Origin: Solea solea
Lineage: Eukaryota; Chordata; Actinopteri; Pleuronectiformes; Soleidae
DNA length: 64,000 nt
NCBI RefSeq assembly: GCF_958295425.1
Contig: NC_081137.1
Location: 11,571,738 to 11,635,737 of the forward strand
Direction: 5' to 3'
The position numbers were made by a program, and so were the translations under genes. Shown here one piece after another: positions 28,693-43,300 of this stretch; within the stretch, counting starts at the first letter, position 1, and each line of letters begins with the position of its first letter. The notes below the pieces were generated by a model. The model was not told where the DNA came from and did no database searches. It was given only the letters and a program-made list of their open reading frames with translations.

Positions 28693-31600
28693 CTATTTCC
28701 ACCACCCCTTTCACGTCTTCAGTTGATCAAATTGTCTACGGCTCATAAAACCAAACACAATGTAATGTGTTTTTTTTTTTTTTTTTCTTTTTATTTCCAC
28801 TTGATTTAACATGTCACATTTTTTATGTTCTATACAGTATACTATTGAGTGAGGTCATAGATAGTGAGGATAGAAAACAGCAGCCAAGATTGAAAAAAAT
28901 CAAAAACAAATTGCAGGCTTCTATTGTTTTAATCCCTTTTTCATGACTTGTTCTCTGAACCTGCACCAACAGTGTTACACCTAAAAGACTGGGATCCTAT
29001 AGAAAGCTAATGTTTTCTCCATGTTACTGCTGTTTTTCTGCAAAAAGGAACTAAGGATGCTTTCACATCCTTGGTACAGTTTGTTTGGGTCAGTGTGAAT
29101 GTAGTCATCTGATGTGGACCAAGCAACCAAACTCAGGTCTGCTAGAAGGAGGTGGTCTCAGACCACTTGCAAGTGAACTCTGGAGCAGTTCATCACTGGA
29201 AGGGTATATTTACAGCTACAGCCTCAGTGTTCGCATCTACGTCCATAGGTGAGGAGAAGGGAGAACCAGAAAGAGAGAACGCCGCATCCGTCCTCCAGGT
29301 CTGGCAGGTCCCAGGTCTTCCTCCTCCACTGATAAACTAGCATAAAGTGGTCAAGGACAATAGTTTTATGTATGTTTACAGTTATTACAGCGACTAGTAA
29401 CATTATTTACTAAGCCCTGATTGTGGAGCTGCCGAGATGTGTATTTCCTTTTTTTTATTTTATGTTATTGCCATGATGAAGGTGGCGTGTATGAAATACA
29501 AATCATTCAGGTGAAATACACCCACACCGCTTTTATATCCTAAAGGTTTGTAGCTTTATATCCTACAAGAATAAAACAAATAGTGTGTGCATTATTTGGC
29601 AAGTCTACATGTCTGACCAGTAACTGAGCTCTATTTTGGATCACAAAACTCTTTCTTTACAATTTATAGTGTATTTGCCTTTAGGTGGATTTTAAACAAT
29701 GTATTAAATTTCCCTCAATTGTAAACCAAATGATGCAGACTCACCCAAAGAGTCATCCTCTTGCACTTTACTGTGACTGACAATTATTCCAACTCTATCA
29801 GAGCAGCTCAGCCTCAGTTTCACCCCGCACTTGTGCCACTTCACTAATTCACCTAATCTGCTTCATGTCCATCCGTCTTGTCGTATCTATCTTCTCCTTT
29901 TTCTCAGCCCTGCGTTCCCTCTTTTTCTGTTATCCTGTCTTATTTCTTACAGGAGGATAGGATGAGAGGAAGGGATTAAAACGAGGGTTACACAATCCTT
30001 TTAGGTACATTTTAATATTTGCCCCACACGAGAGATATGTTCTGCGCGTACATCAACAGGATTAGAGTGTCAGGACATTTGAGAACTGATGAGCCGGTGC
30101 TTCCATCCGTCCTTACGTGCACACGCTCACACATCATGGTGGAGCCGGTTCCTCTTTAAAAGGCTGTGTGCGTGTTTACTGTACTGCACGTGTGCATTTC
30201 TGATGTCACTTTATTTTTAATGGAACTAAAAGGATTTTAACAACATTATGAAAGACTTTAAAAGAGTCCAAAATGGCAATAAAAACACTGTATGTACTCA
30301 AGTTTGGAATCAGGGTTGGCTCCTGGCCTGCACAAAGCAAATACTATTGACTGTTGACAATGCTTGATCTTTTTCTGTGACACGCTGACAAAGCCCAGAA
30401 TAGAAAAAAGGGTGAAATCATGTAAGATTGCCATGACCACAAGGCTTTAAAGAGGTCTTTAGGCCCCACCCACAGTCACCTGCCACTTTAAAAAGCAACA
30501 CATCGAGGGAGTCAGAAAGAAAGACTGAATAACTCCACTACAAGACTTGAAATGAAATGAAAAATGTCAGACTTTCTGCTCCAGCAGACTTTTCGCTTGT
30601 ACTGACCTGATACTAATCCCGACCAAATTTGGTAATCCTGGGGCATACAGGTTCCAGGGGCTGACTCTAGGGGGTGTTGTCAAAACCATTTTGTCATGCC
30701 CATCAGGAGCAACCACAAAATAGAATGTTCTGTGGCAAAGATTCTTGAGTTTTTCCTGCATGTTTAAGACCCCAAAAATGTTGCTTCTTTCAGGAGGAGA
30801 GGAAAACTAATGATTATAAAATAACAATGTGATTCCTGAGCCCTAATTAAAGGAGACTAAACATCACATGCAACTCAAAAGAGAACGATTACTTAAACTA
30901 AGAGATTGAAGTGATCGTTTAAGGGTTTTATGTGTTTGTATGAGGTACTGATGCACAGTCAGCACGGACCCTTTAAATAAAACACTATACCATTAAATAA
31001 AACATTTCATGATAATAAATTTCATCCCCTTAGGGTCTGAAGACCATAAGGGGTCCGGGTGATAACAATAAAGGCCATTAGTATTTGCGCAAGGATAGCG
31101 AAAAAAAAAAAAAAATTCAAAAGTGTCACAAATAAAGAAGAAGAAAGATAAAAGTAAATATTTTACACGGGAGGTGTTGATTTATTGATTGTTTTGAAAT
31201 CCTTTGTTCAGATTTAACCGAAGTGACTCTGGGTGTTGAGTCTGAGTAAAAGAGTCCACAAACAAGTCAGGAGGAATACTTAGCTTCGCCGATAATAGAA
31301 CCATGAGTTTTGTCCCATTAAGTGAGTGAGTATGTTTACTTAATTGGCTCCCCACACATAAGATAGGTGCGTGCGAATTATATAAATAAAAAAAAAATAC
31401 AAAAATCAATTTGCCCTGGGACTTTTGAATAATGATTTTTGAAAATGAAATTCAAATGCGTGAGCTTAGGGAGGAGAAGCAGTGTTATTATTATAAGCAC
31501 CGTGTGTTGTTTTGTTAATGCTATCGCGTATTTCGCAAATCTCGTAGGACACAGTTATGATACGGAGCTAATGCATGTATCCTAATTTGGAAGAGAGGGA

Positions 31601-31727
31601 CCTTCATTTTTTTTTTATTATTGGATATGCTCGGTTGCAGCTCATATTATGTTATTGGCTTCGGCATGCACTCGCAAAGAGTAACCGAGCCCACTGGACC
31701 TCCCGTGCACACACTCTCTGCATATTT

Positions 31728-31751
31728 GTGTGTGTGTGTGTGTGTGTGTGT
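31728..31751. repeat. GT microsatellite
   Basis: About 12 GT units. Confidence 0.9.
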
Positions 31752-34052
31752 CTTTTTTCGATCTATCTGACCAACCACTACACGCGAGCTGCACATATTG
31801 GTTTTTCTGTGGAGCGGCTGTTAATCTGGCAGCTTTCTGTCTCTCCAGACCAAAGGTCTGTAAGAGAAGAGGAAAGAGGGAGGGAGATGGATAGAGGCCG
31901 AAAGAACGATGGGGGTAAGGAGAGGTCAGCAAAAGGGGATTGTGAGAAAGTCAAGGATTTCATATCTGCCGGGGTTGTATTGTGTCACAGCAGAATTCCT
32001 ACTTTCAGCTTTGGGCATTTATTACATTTATTTGTTCAGGCTGTGGCTCTGAGATGTTTTCTTTTTTGTTTTTTTTTTGTCAAATAAGTGTTTGAGCTGG
32101 AGATGATGATGATTGTCAAACACTGGGAAACATGGAGACTTCAGGACAGTGTAATAGATGCCAGTACTTATTTTTGTCTCAGCCTGGTCTCAGTCCAAAG
32201 GGCCATGGCAAGAACAGAGAGGGAGTTCCAGTTTCAGCCTCCCTTTTTCATTTGAGTGTTTACATTTTACTAACACAGTCTGGTGCACGGTATGCTTTCT
32301 GTCTTTTTTTGTTTTTGATTTTTTTTTCTCACCCCCTTCACACCATGTTGAATCAGTTAGTTTGAATGAAATTTGAAAGGCTAACTGGATGTTAGCACAG
32401 TAATAACTATAAGAACAGTAACAACTCTGACAAAACCAACACTCATAATGTGCCAAGGGCCAGTGAAAGTGCCGATTTTTTGTGGGAAGATAAAATGCAA
32501 AAGTGCTGAAAGATTTATAAAAGTACTGAAACATTTAAGAGTCAGACAACAAAAACAAAAAGTGAGATAATAAAATATATTAAAAAAAGTGAGGTGCAAT
32601 AAATTGAAATGCACTTTTAGGCACGTTTATTGTCCATAAACTATAATCGACACTATGAGCAGCCAAGACTCAAGAACCAGTGCAAGACATCACGATATTT
32701 ATTATATTTAACTACAACTTGTCATTTTTACACTTTGGTTTTTTTTAAGTTTCAGTTTCACTGCAGAATAAAGTCATCTTAGACTAGACCAGGCTCTTGG
32801 TCTAAACTAAAATGAGTTTATAGATTGAGGGCTGTTCTTCTGAGCCTGAGAGAACATGTTTAAGTGTCACACCATTTAATCCTCTGACAAAGAAAACTGT
32901 AAAAAAATGCTCATGTAATTCATAAGTAACATATGTGGCACATTTCCCTGCTTTCACGCGCCATATGGAAATTATAAACAAATCAAATAAACAATCTGGA
33001 AATGCCAGCTATTCTGTGGTTGCCAAAAAAACTCAAATCTGTCAGGCGGCATCGTGATTGGCTGAATGCTAATTGCATTTTTTTTTTTCTCTGTAATACG
33101 AGTTGGAGGCAGAAACATGCTCCCAGTCTGTGTTTGGCAAACCTGACCTGATATTAAAAAAAGCATGAGTGCCTTACAGTAGTGCTGATGTTGACTTTGG
33201 GACAAGCATGTGATTGCTGCACCAAATTACCTTTACAGCTGGAGTTACAGCGTGCACATAAAAAAGAGATACGGGTGAGGGTTAGCTACGACTGTGATGA
33301 CAAAAGGTGCTGTAGTCGCTTCTTTTAATGATGTCGTGTGATAAGATTACTGTGTGCGCCCCTATCCCACCTCTATCTCCTGGGCTGGATTGTCCTGGAT
33401 TGTGCAGAGAGGATTATTGGAGCTGTGCTGCAGTAGGCCGTTTTTCAAGCGCAGGCTCAGGCTGTGGAGGACTCACAACAAGTCAGACACTGTCAGATTC
33501 AAGTTAGGGAGGCCAAGGGCTGATGCTTTGAAGTGGGCTTTGAGATTCTCATCTGAAGGGATCATATGGTTGGAGGGGTGAAATAAAGCGAAAAAGGTGC
33601 AAAGCTCCAGCCAAACTGGCTTCAGAAGCTGTACGGGAGTTTTTTTTCTCACTGTTAAGAATGGTTTAAATCAGTGGTATAGAGTGGACGTCATGTATGA
33701 ATCTCTTGAGAATTGGGTGGCACACTAATAGTGCGCAAAGCATCACTATAGAGATGCAAGAATGAAAGAAACGAGGGAGAAACAAACAAACAGAGAGCAA
33801 ATTAGAAGATTTAAGTGGCAGTTTGATTTTTGTTTCAAGGGTTTTTGCATGAGATACTGAAATTGTTGAATTTGATTCATACATCAACAATGCACTGTTG
33901 TCACTGAGAACAGACAAGGACACTCACGCTCACTGAAAACATGGCTGCCAGTGAGAAACAAGACACACACAGAAGAAAACTAATATCTTATTATCTTAAG
34001 AATATGTGTGCTGCTTTGCTTTACTATTCAATCGCCTTTTCTGACTGAAAAC

Positions 34053-34254
34053 TGTAAACCATTCACTCTCCTGCACCAAAGTCCATAGAGAAAATCTGTG
34101 TTTTTAGCTCACAGGGACACTGAAGCTGGCCTTCTGCTGCCTTTTTTTGTGAAGTTCATGTCATTTCAGGGAAAATTGGAACAAATTTCAAACATCAAAA
34201 TCACAAAAAAGTGTGTCGTTAATGGACCGTGGTGCTGGAGAGTGAGTGCTTTAC
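34053..34254. repeat. Inverted-repeat element (family also at 47694 and 56641)
   Basis: Left end gtaaaccattcactctcc and the reverse complement of the right end gtaaagcactcactctcc match over about 33 bases, continuing into caccaaagtccat / caccacggtccat. No coding capacity. Confidence 0.65.
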
Positions 34255-35325
34255 AAACCAGTGAACATGTTCTCAAGATATCCTAAACTTAAGCATTTTA
34301 TTGGTGAGGCTTTGTCAAGTGGTTATCACAAAAACTACAACTATCTCTGTACGCTGTAGCTATTATGAGCCTGTAATCAATGTATGCCATGGGAAAAACA
34401 TTCTTACAATCAGAGCAGTCATCTCAGGACGTCCACATGTTACCAATCACCCTCTAATGTTTAAAAATGTATGCACCCACCAAGCTTTCTTTTCCTCATT
34501 CTTCCTGTCTGTGCAGCCTGGTTTAGCAAAGGCCACAAACTAAGGGGATTTCAGACTAGAGACGAACGTCAGCAACAGATATCGGGATATGTTTACAGAT
34601 AAAGCTGAAATAATACAAGTTATCTAGAAAAGGACCAGACAAGACACACATGCATAGGAGCAGGATGGATACAAGGATCTGGAAAGGATGAAACAACCTT
34701 AGTTTGGGTTTTCAGAGGCACTGTATTTTCATTTCTGTGTGGGCTGGCCTTGCATGGTTACATGGCCATGCATCATTTCCTATTATAATGTAATAAGGGG
34801 ATACATTTTCCCTTCTGAGAATATAAACACTCCCCTTTTTACAAACGCTCCATCAGGATTATTCGTGTGCTTACGCAGCACAATAATACAGTAAAACACG
34901 CAAAAACCTGCCAACTTGCTCAAACACATAAACGTGCTTACTCACTTATGAGAACATTTGTCGCTACATAACCTTTGCATGCCTCCTTTGGTTTGGTCTA
35001 AACTCTTTATGTCCTTTTTTTTACACTCACTATGGCTATCAGCAAAAATAAATCTCTAACAAAGGGGCTTGATGAAAATGGTCTTTCAAAATGGAGACAT
35101 ATGGACCTCACAAGATAGTAAAAACAGATGTGTAATCTTAATACTCGCAGAATTGAAAGATAGTATCAGTCAATCAATCAACACACAGTCACACACACAC
35201 ACTGTACATGCAGTCGCGATGGTCTCGCTTTCTTCCTGTCTGATGTAACCTCAGCCATGTTTCTGTATCCCTAGAGGAATGCCTTTTATCATGTGACATG
35301 GTGGTGTTGGCCGTGGCGGCATGGA

Positions 35326-35360
35326 GTGTGTGTGTGTGTGTGTGTGTGGGGGGGGGGGGT
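35326..35360. repeat. GT microsatellite followed by G run
   Basis: About 11 GT units run directly into a run of eleven or twelve Gs. Confidence 0.85.
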
Positions 35361-36779
35361 TTGGGTTGTCAGACAGCTGTTTCCCATCAGCACTCACTCA
35401 ACTGCAGTCAGCCAGTCGCAACCCATGCTCACAGGATCAGAGGGGCCAAAGCAGCGGAGCGTAGCTCATAAGGAGTTGCGGCCGGGGCCAAAAAAAATTA
35501 TACCTCCAATTAGAAGGGTCGTCCCAATTTGTTCCCCCGCGATACCCACCACGCCGCTCATCAGGCATCTCAGGCTCTGCTTCCTTGGCGTCCATCTCAG
35601 CGTGGTGTTACGCACAAATCCGTGTCCAGAGGTGAACGGGTTGCTGCCATCTGGGAGCGATTAGGTATTTTTTCCCCATTGTTTCCTGTCTTTCTACCCC
35701 CTTCCTCAACCCGGCTCCAAACTGCTGTTCTGCTGTAGCTCTGCGTTGGCTCAGCTCACTCAGCTTGTTCAGGTTCTAAGCCCCCCATTGTAATTTAAGA
35801 CTGGGAACACTTAGCAGCAGTCACTCATGCACAGGCATCTACATTAGCACATGCTGTTCACCTCATCAGGAGCTGGATTCTGCTCACTTATATGAACATA
35901 TGGAAGGTTGTTTGCATTAAAAATGTAAATGCACTTTCTCTCCTCTGCTGAAATGTTGCGGATCATTTTTGCTGATATCCATCATTGTTCCAAGGTTGTA
36001 GAATGCCTTTTTCTTTATAAACGTGCTCCTGCTCATGCCGTTTGGAGCTGTACAGTGAAGTGAGGAGATCTTTATGTGCAGTCTCTGGTGGAGACAGGCA
36101 GGAGCTGCCGGTGACCACTGGAACTCCTCTGTTGGGCTACTTGGAATAGATGCAAGTTTGGCTTCTGGCTGCAAACTTGTGCACAGGCTAAGAAAGATGA
36201 TAAATTGCCGCCATAGATTTTCTGCCCCCTGCCAGGGAAGCCATCTGGAACCTTACCTTTCTGCCAGTATGTTTTTATGCACAGTTAAGTCCAGCTACAG
36301 TTGTAGCTCAACTACGCCATGTAATTGGACTCCTGCCCTTGTCCCAGCACACAAGAACTTGCAGGGAATCAAACAGGGAATTTAGTGCTAGGTGGTAATA
36401 TCCCAACCTGTTCTCATCCTGAGAGTTTCACATACTGCTGCACAGTGATGTCCCTCAGCATCACGGGACAGCTGTCAATGAGTTGACCTCATACAACATG
36501 TGTGTATATGATGATCAAGCGTGAATTAACCTGGTGTAATAAATCTTTTTCCACATAAAGTAGTAGGACAAAACACAAGTTTTACCAGTAAAGTTAATTT
36601 GAGTTCACTCTAGGTTTAAAAGAGCCATGCTATTGTTCACGTACGTGATAGTTTAAGAGTAAAAGCTCGCTCACTTGCTCCACTTACTCACTCAATCATT
36701 CATTCACTCACTCAAATGTATTCTTTGCCCTTACAACATCAGACACTATTAACTGTGTTTTTCATTCTGTGTTTTCCAG

Positions 36780-36937
36780 TTTTGCGCGATGACTTCAGAC
36801 AGAACCCTGTGGATGTTATGGTGGCGGTGGGTGAACCTGCGGTGCTGGAGTGTCAACCGCCACGAGGGCACCCTGAACCCACCATCTCCTGGAGGAGAGA
36901 TGGAGTTACTCTAGATGACAGAGATGAACGTATCACA
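36780..36937 (+). CDS. robo1: robo1 exon: first half of Ig2
   Basis: 158-base exon, acceptor ttttccag, donor gtaagt. The first two bases finish a split Ile codon, followed by 52 codons starting [19 protein letters not shown] and ending DDRDERIT at phase 0. It holds the first Ig cysteine (VLEC) and the conserved tryptophan (TISW) of Ig2. The sequence is close to the ROBO1 segment that begins LRDDFRQNP. It is separated from the other half of Ig2 by a 7.8 kb intron and preceded by at least 36.8 kb of intron. Confidence 0.95.
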
Positions 36938-37350
36938 GTAAGTGTTGCCATAATTCTGACGACAGGATACAACAAAGTACTGTTTTATGGTCATTATTAG
37001 TCATTCAATGTCAGAACAAGGTAACAGATGTTCATCACAGGTTCTCAGGACGGAAGGTGACATTCAAAATGTTTATTGCTTATTGCTGTGTAGACAAAGG
37101 TAGGTCAGTAGAAAGTTTGATATTGAAACGTATTGGGCCGCCATGGCCAAGTGGAAAGAGAACTTGTAACCGGAGGGTTGCCAGTTTGAGTCCCCACCAG
37201 GTCAAAGGGCTAGGGCACCCCTGAGCAAGATACCAACCCCCTGGGCACCAGGGCACTGCCCACTGCTCCTAAGGGATTAATAAAATACAAGGGAAAAAAA
37301 AATAAAGACAAGTAATAATGATGATAATTATGTTTATATATATTATAAAC

Positions 37351-37388
<38 letters not shown>

Positions 37389-40300
37389 TCTGTGTGTGTG
37401 TGTGTGTGTGTGTGAATGAATGAATGAATGAATTCCTTAAAATCTTTCCTTACCTTCACATTCACATTGAACAGGAGTCCTAAAGTAGTAGTCATAAAAC
37501 ATAGATAACCTTCAAGGTCCTTACATAAATAGAAATGGCTCGTGTAAATCTTTGGTATTTGTTTGCCCTTTTCATAACTCTAAAGAACCAATTACCTGTT
37601 GTCCCCTCAGTCTTTGTAAAATATAATAAAAATACAGAAGAGCAAACGTGCAAAGTCAGAATCGATTTAGTGGTCACAAGAACACTAAATGTCAATATGA
37701 TCTTCACTTGTGCTGATGCAAAGCTGAAAAGGCAACAAGACAAGAAAATGTAAGTCCATAAAAAAACGAAGGAGTGCACATTATTTATACGTCAAAATGC
37801 CAAAAATACACAGGATGAGAGGGCAGCTGAGCAAACAAGTGTCATCTAATGACCCATAGCATGGTGGTAATTTGATATTATATATTGTTTTGGGTCACAT
37901 ATTACACAGGAGTAATTTTCATTTTGTGTACACTAAAAATAGTGAAACAGTGTTTTTTTAAGTGTTTATTTGAAGTACTGTGCCATTTATGCCCCCAGTG
38001 GATGGCTGGGACCAGGAACCCATCTGAGACTAAATTCAGCGGCGCACTTTCCTAAAGAAAGCTTTTGTAAACCCCTCTCTTCCCTCAATGAAATCCATCG
38101 AGAAAATCAACAATTTTCACATTACAGCACACATGGAGTTGTTGATCCACTGCTGCGTCCATCAACACATTCAGGTGTGTTATTTTGTGACTTCAGTGTT
38201 TGAAATTCTTTGTTCAGACTTAGTGACACAAACTCACCAACAGTACTTTGAATTGCCCTGGCAGCCATGTTTTCAGTGAGAGTCAGCATCTCTGTTTCAA
38301 GCTTGTTTGGCTAGTACTTTAGCCTGGCAAACCAGACCTACATCAAGATGTTTGGTCTGGGCACACACAATTGGCAGGGCTCAATCCGAGGGGCGGGTTA
38401 AACGGTTGTCTTTCAAATTCCCTCTGCATGCAATAAGACAGCGCTACGACCAATCAGAGCCACGAAGAAGGTGACACAGTCAGAACAACGGAAAATAGTC
38501 CATGGGGAAGTGTTCTGCGTATGGTGCGTGGCAAAGTTTGATGGAGAGATTCCTGTGTAAGCCAACAAATGTAATGGAGCCCAATGACTGTTGGCGTTTT
38601 TGCGCAAAGAATATGAGAATTGTGGGCGTGGTTGTACATTCAGCAAGCATCTTCGAAAACAGAAGAAACCCCAAAGTATTGCCGAGATTACTGCATGTTG
38701 GAGTGGCGATAGAGAAGACATCGGCAAAGTCGAACAGAATTTGTAAGCGGTGTCTCACCTTTTTATCGAGACTTGAACGTCACTTGCTGGTGGAGATGGG
38801 TGGCCTACTACTTGCCTACTACCCACAGCCTGTGGGCAAGTGGAAAGGGAACTTGACTTGTAACCGGAGGGTCGCCGGTTCAAATCCCCACCCGGCTAAA
38901 AAGGGCTGGGGTACCCCTGAGCCAGTTACCCAATCACCAATGCTCCCCGGGTTCTACTCAGTGTGGCAGACCACTGCTCCTAATTCTAGGATGGGTCAAA
39001 TGCCGAAGAATACTTTCCCTAAGGCGATTAATAAAACTTTATGTAGCAGAGGGACTACACACAGAACGGTCGCAACTCTGTCGTCATTATATTAAGCCCG
39101 CCCACCGACTCTATACACGATGTGATTAGGCGAACCAGAGTTTGGATTTTGCAGCTCGCGAGCTGACGAGGACTTTCTAGACGGAACCATGGCTGCAAAC
39201 CCTGGCTAGTGTGTGTATAGATTTCTAGGCTACTAGTAACATACAACTACACTTAGAAAAACCTGAACGATCCCTTTAATCAGATGGGTTAGCAAGAAAA
39301 GGATCCCCAGTCCCTTGACTCAAACATATAACCAGGTATAAGAATATTCTTTTGCATGTGCATGTTTATGTGTCGTGTATTTGTATAAATGTCTTTGTAG
39401 AAGCAGACGATTTGAATGCTCGTGTTAGTGCAGTGACAGGTAGAAGCTCTCTGAGGGAACGTGACGGACAGAGCAGCAATGTATGATTCAAGGAGAGGCA
39501 TGGATCAGAGACGAAGGGGGTTGGCGGGGGGGTTCTCCTCTGAGGCAAATACAAAGGCTGCTTTTTGCTTTGTACTTTCTGCGCGCTTGTCTTTGTCCGC
39601 TCTAATCAACTTTTCTATATGGAAATGTATGTCTTTGCCGTGAGGTTCATTCACAGACCGGCAGCAGACTCATTTACTGTATCAAGACCAAAACAGTCCG
39701 GCACAAGTGATTCACAGTTACTGTCATTCCTTTTGAATGTGTGTCTTGTGATGAGGAACATTAATTGTTGTTTATGAAGTGACGATTTCTTGAAATGTGT
39801 GAGTGTGATTGACACATTTTAACAGAAAAGGTTAGTCACACTAAATGCAGCAACGTGTGTGTGCCTAGAAATTATTCCTCAATTGATTTAAAAAGTTAAA
39901 AAAAAGGAAAGTGAACCTGCCAGTGGGTTAAGTAAACTTTGCTGGGCTAGAACCGTTAAAGCCTGTAAATTGAGCCACTTTCAGACTGTTTTGTGCCTTA
40001 AAACAAGGAAAAACTAGACAAAACTGACTGTGTTTACTTTAAGTGAATTTAAGAATGTATACCTTAGATTGTCTTATATTTGCACACACACATACTTAAG
40101 CTGTATACTGAAATTTGCATACTGAACTAAACTGTAATATCTTATTCAGACACCTTGATTTTAGTGCTCGAAGTGCACTTTCTTGAAACCTTTTTTGTTG
40201 CTGTGTGCAAAGCAATGGTAAGAAGAAAAAAGACTGAAACAGAGCAGATGAAAATTGAGGTTTCAGTGTCCTAGATGGAGGACAGACAAACCACATTTTG

Positions 40301-43300
40301 GATTTCTTAGAAATGGAATTTTCTGCTAAAAATGCCCATGGCTCTAAAAAAAGAAGAAGAAAAAAAGCTCTCAGCCTGCTCTTTAATCAACTACTGAAGT
40401 TGCTGGTGCAGCAGTATTTACAGCAAACAGCAACAAGTCAAAGGCAATGGTTAAAACAAGATCATCTTTGCAGTCCTGGAGGAATATCTAAAAGACTGCA
40501 TCATCACACTGCCACAATGTGATACTGGCTCATCAGGGGACAGATATTACAGAGGCTTAGAAGACTGTGTGTGTTCATAAGTCTTTTTGAGGATAACCTC
40601 ATTCACCTGGATTTAATTTGCTCCTTATGGAAATACGAGTGCTTATTAAATGTGATTGAAAGCGGTACGGCAAAGATTATGAGCCTAGATAGATCAATCC
40701 AATGACATTTTCGTAATTAGAAATGAAATATCTGCGTCATTTATTACCCCAATCCATATTTATAGCTGTATCATGTACCGTTTATAAATATTTGTGATAT
40801 AATTGAAAGCAAGACTATTCTCCTTCTTGTGCAAATAAACCCACAAACTACTTTAAAAGGTTGAACTGATATAAATTTTTAATTTGTATACTATTTTTTT
40901 TTTTTTTTTTAACATGATTTGAATAATACAATGACAGTACACCTCAATAAAGAAAATGTTATATGTTTTAGTCAAAGATCACAGCAGGTCACTTATAGGT
41001 ACACAGACATCTAATGAAGTGGCAGGAGTGCTCATCTGTTTCAGGGTACTGCCAGGGCACTGTGGTCTACTTCATTACCTGGTTGCAATGAGTGGTTATA
41101 TGTCTTAATTTGACCTTTCTATCTATTTTTTTTTCCAGTCCAATAACTTAATAAATACTAGAGAGGTTTGTTCGTGAAATTCTCAGTCGATCAGCAGTTT
41201 TTTGAAAAACTGAGACCAACAACCCTGCCATTTTCAAAGTCACTTCCTCATTCTTTCTCATTCTAATGTATTTCCACATGCCTAAATGCTTGCTAAGTTG
41301 CTCTCATTGGTATTGTATTGGTAAGTGTCAATTTCAGCAGCAATGATCCGTGTAAAACAAACACTGGGAGTCCGTCCACCAACCTTTGTCAACACAGAGG
41401 GATATCAAGGCAAACTGATGATGTAAAGGAAGCTGTGGTTTCTTCATCACATTCCTCTTCTCCCTGGCCGCCATTTCTGCTGTTTTTCTAGTACAATGAA
41501 ATGTTGAAGCAGGAGTGACATTTCTGTCACATGATTTTCAAAAGTCCTCTTTTATATGCGAATCTAGACATTGTGTGACGTCATGGCAGATTAAGATGCA
41601 GCAAAAATGAATAGGACCGGTGCTGGATTCAACCAGTGTTGCCAACTTAGCAACGTTGTCACTATATTTAAGTATTCAGACCCCTCAAGTGACTATAAAT
41701 CGACTTTTTCTGTTGTTAGTGGAGACTTTTGGAGAGCATGTATCGTTTTCCTCTCATCAAAACAGCGGGAGCTGCCGTGGGCCCCTCCCTCGTTCCAAAG
41801 CACTCACAGTGGCCCTGTCCTCTCCTTGCGTAGCAGCTGCAGTCAGAGCAGATGTTCACCCCTTCACGTCCAGACTGCAAATTAATCACGCATGCTCGAA
41901 ACCACCGCTGACTGAATGGTAAATGTAAAATAAATGACTCCACTAAAAAACTAAATAAAATAAAATAATAATATATATATATATATATATTAAAGTGGTT
42001 AAGTGGTTGAAAGTGTCTCTTTTGGGTCACTTTTTTCCAGTCCCAAGCCCAGATAAAGGATAATTTGGAAAGGTGACTTTAAAAAAAAAAAAAAAAAAAA
42101 TGTAGTTATTAGCTATTCAAGAACAACAAGAACATCATTATATTTACTTTACAAGAACCTGGAGGGAAACAAATTGACACAGTCATTCAACTCTGGAGTC
42201 GACCATGCTAAAGATAGTGTCGTTGTCACTGGAAGGGTACGTGTTAGCATAACGTTAGCGTTAGCAATTAGCAGTGCTAACGCTAATTAGCACTGCTACC
42301 CACTGAAAGGGTACGTGTTAGCATAATGTTAGCGTGAGCAATTAACAGTGTAATGCACATAACTGCTGTGTTAACGTTGCTGCGCAGACTAGCGCTCGGT
42401 AAATGTTGTCCGAGTCCATGGTTTACCAAGAGTTAACCACAGAATCCATCACTCCGTCTTCTTCTGCTCACTGTGAGTTTGTGATTCACCTCAACCGTCT
42501 CTTTGGATCCGTGGGGATCCACTAAAATGTTCTCCTCTTAGCCTCAGCAACATCAACAACATCTATCCACCATCTTCACTGTTATTATGGAAACAGCCAG
42601 AGAACAGTTATCTGACATATTGTTTGAGTTAGTTCTATTGTCTCTAATATCTAAACATGTAAACTCTGTTCTGCTGAATACTGATTTGCGGAATTGGCAG
42701 AACCAGCTCCCATTGTTGCCCACTTTTACCCTTGTGATTACTAGTGGTTGGCACATTGCATGTAAAGTAAATATTGCAAAGCCACAAGTCATGCCTCAGT
42801 TTTGTTAATTCTTCCTTTTAAAAGTGCATTATGAACAGCAGACCTGGAATGTCAGCCAAAGCGAGACGACTCTTTATCTGATGGACAGTGTGACCTGCTT
42901 GTAGTGGAAGGTTAGCCTGCAGGAGGATGAGTAAATAAATGAAAAGGGCCATGGGTTTCATCCTTGCAGCAGCACTTTAATGATGTATTTCCTGTGTGAG
43001 CTGGTAAGTGGAGAGTGCCCACCAAGCAAGGTGCTGCTGTCTGCCATGACACTGAATCCCTCTGCATGCTTTTATGGACACTGCGCTGTAGGCGGCCTCC
43101 ACCTCCGACCTCTTTTAAGAAATAACACCACCGTGCCACTACAGGCTGTGTGTCTCTAGCAGACTGGAGACACAAACTGCTATCTGGAGCCATAATAAAG
43201 GGTTTGAAAGTTTAATTGAAGTCGATGCCTGGGAGAAGGTTTTTTGATGTTTGGGGGCAGGGAATGTCCTTGTGTTTGTTTTCAGGTCTTTCTTCAGGTC

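Larger units (their letters stand above)
21001..36779. other. robo1 upstream intron, part 3 (no exon found)
   Basis: Non-coding. It contains SINE copies (21434, 22285, 26620), a 65-base AT microsatellite, poly-A/T runs, an inverted-repeat element at 34053-34254, and weak repeat-like stretches at about 27355-27730 and 29045-29230. I saw no promoter or alternative first exon that could be supported. Confidence 0.7.

Noticed and set aside
31575..32087. 170-residue open frame on the + strand
   Set aside because: It runs through a GT microsatellite (VCVCVCVC) and purine-rich sequence, has no recognisable domain and shows no splice context.
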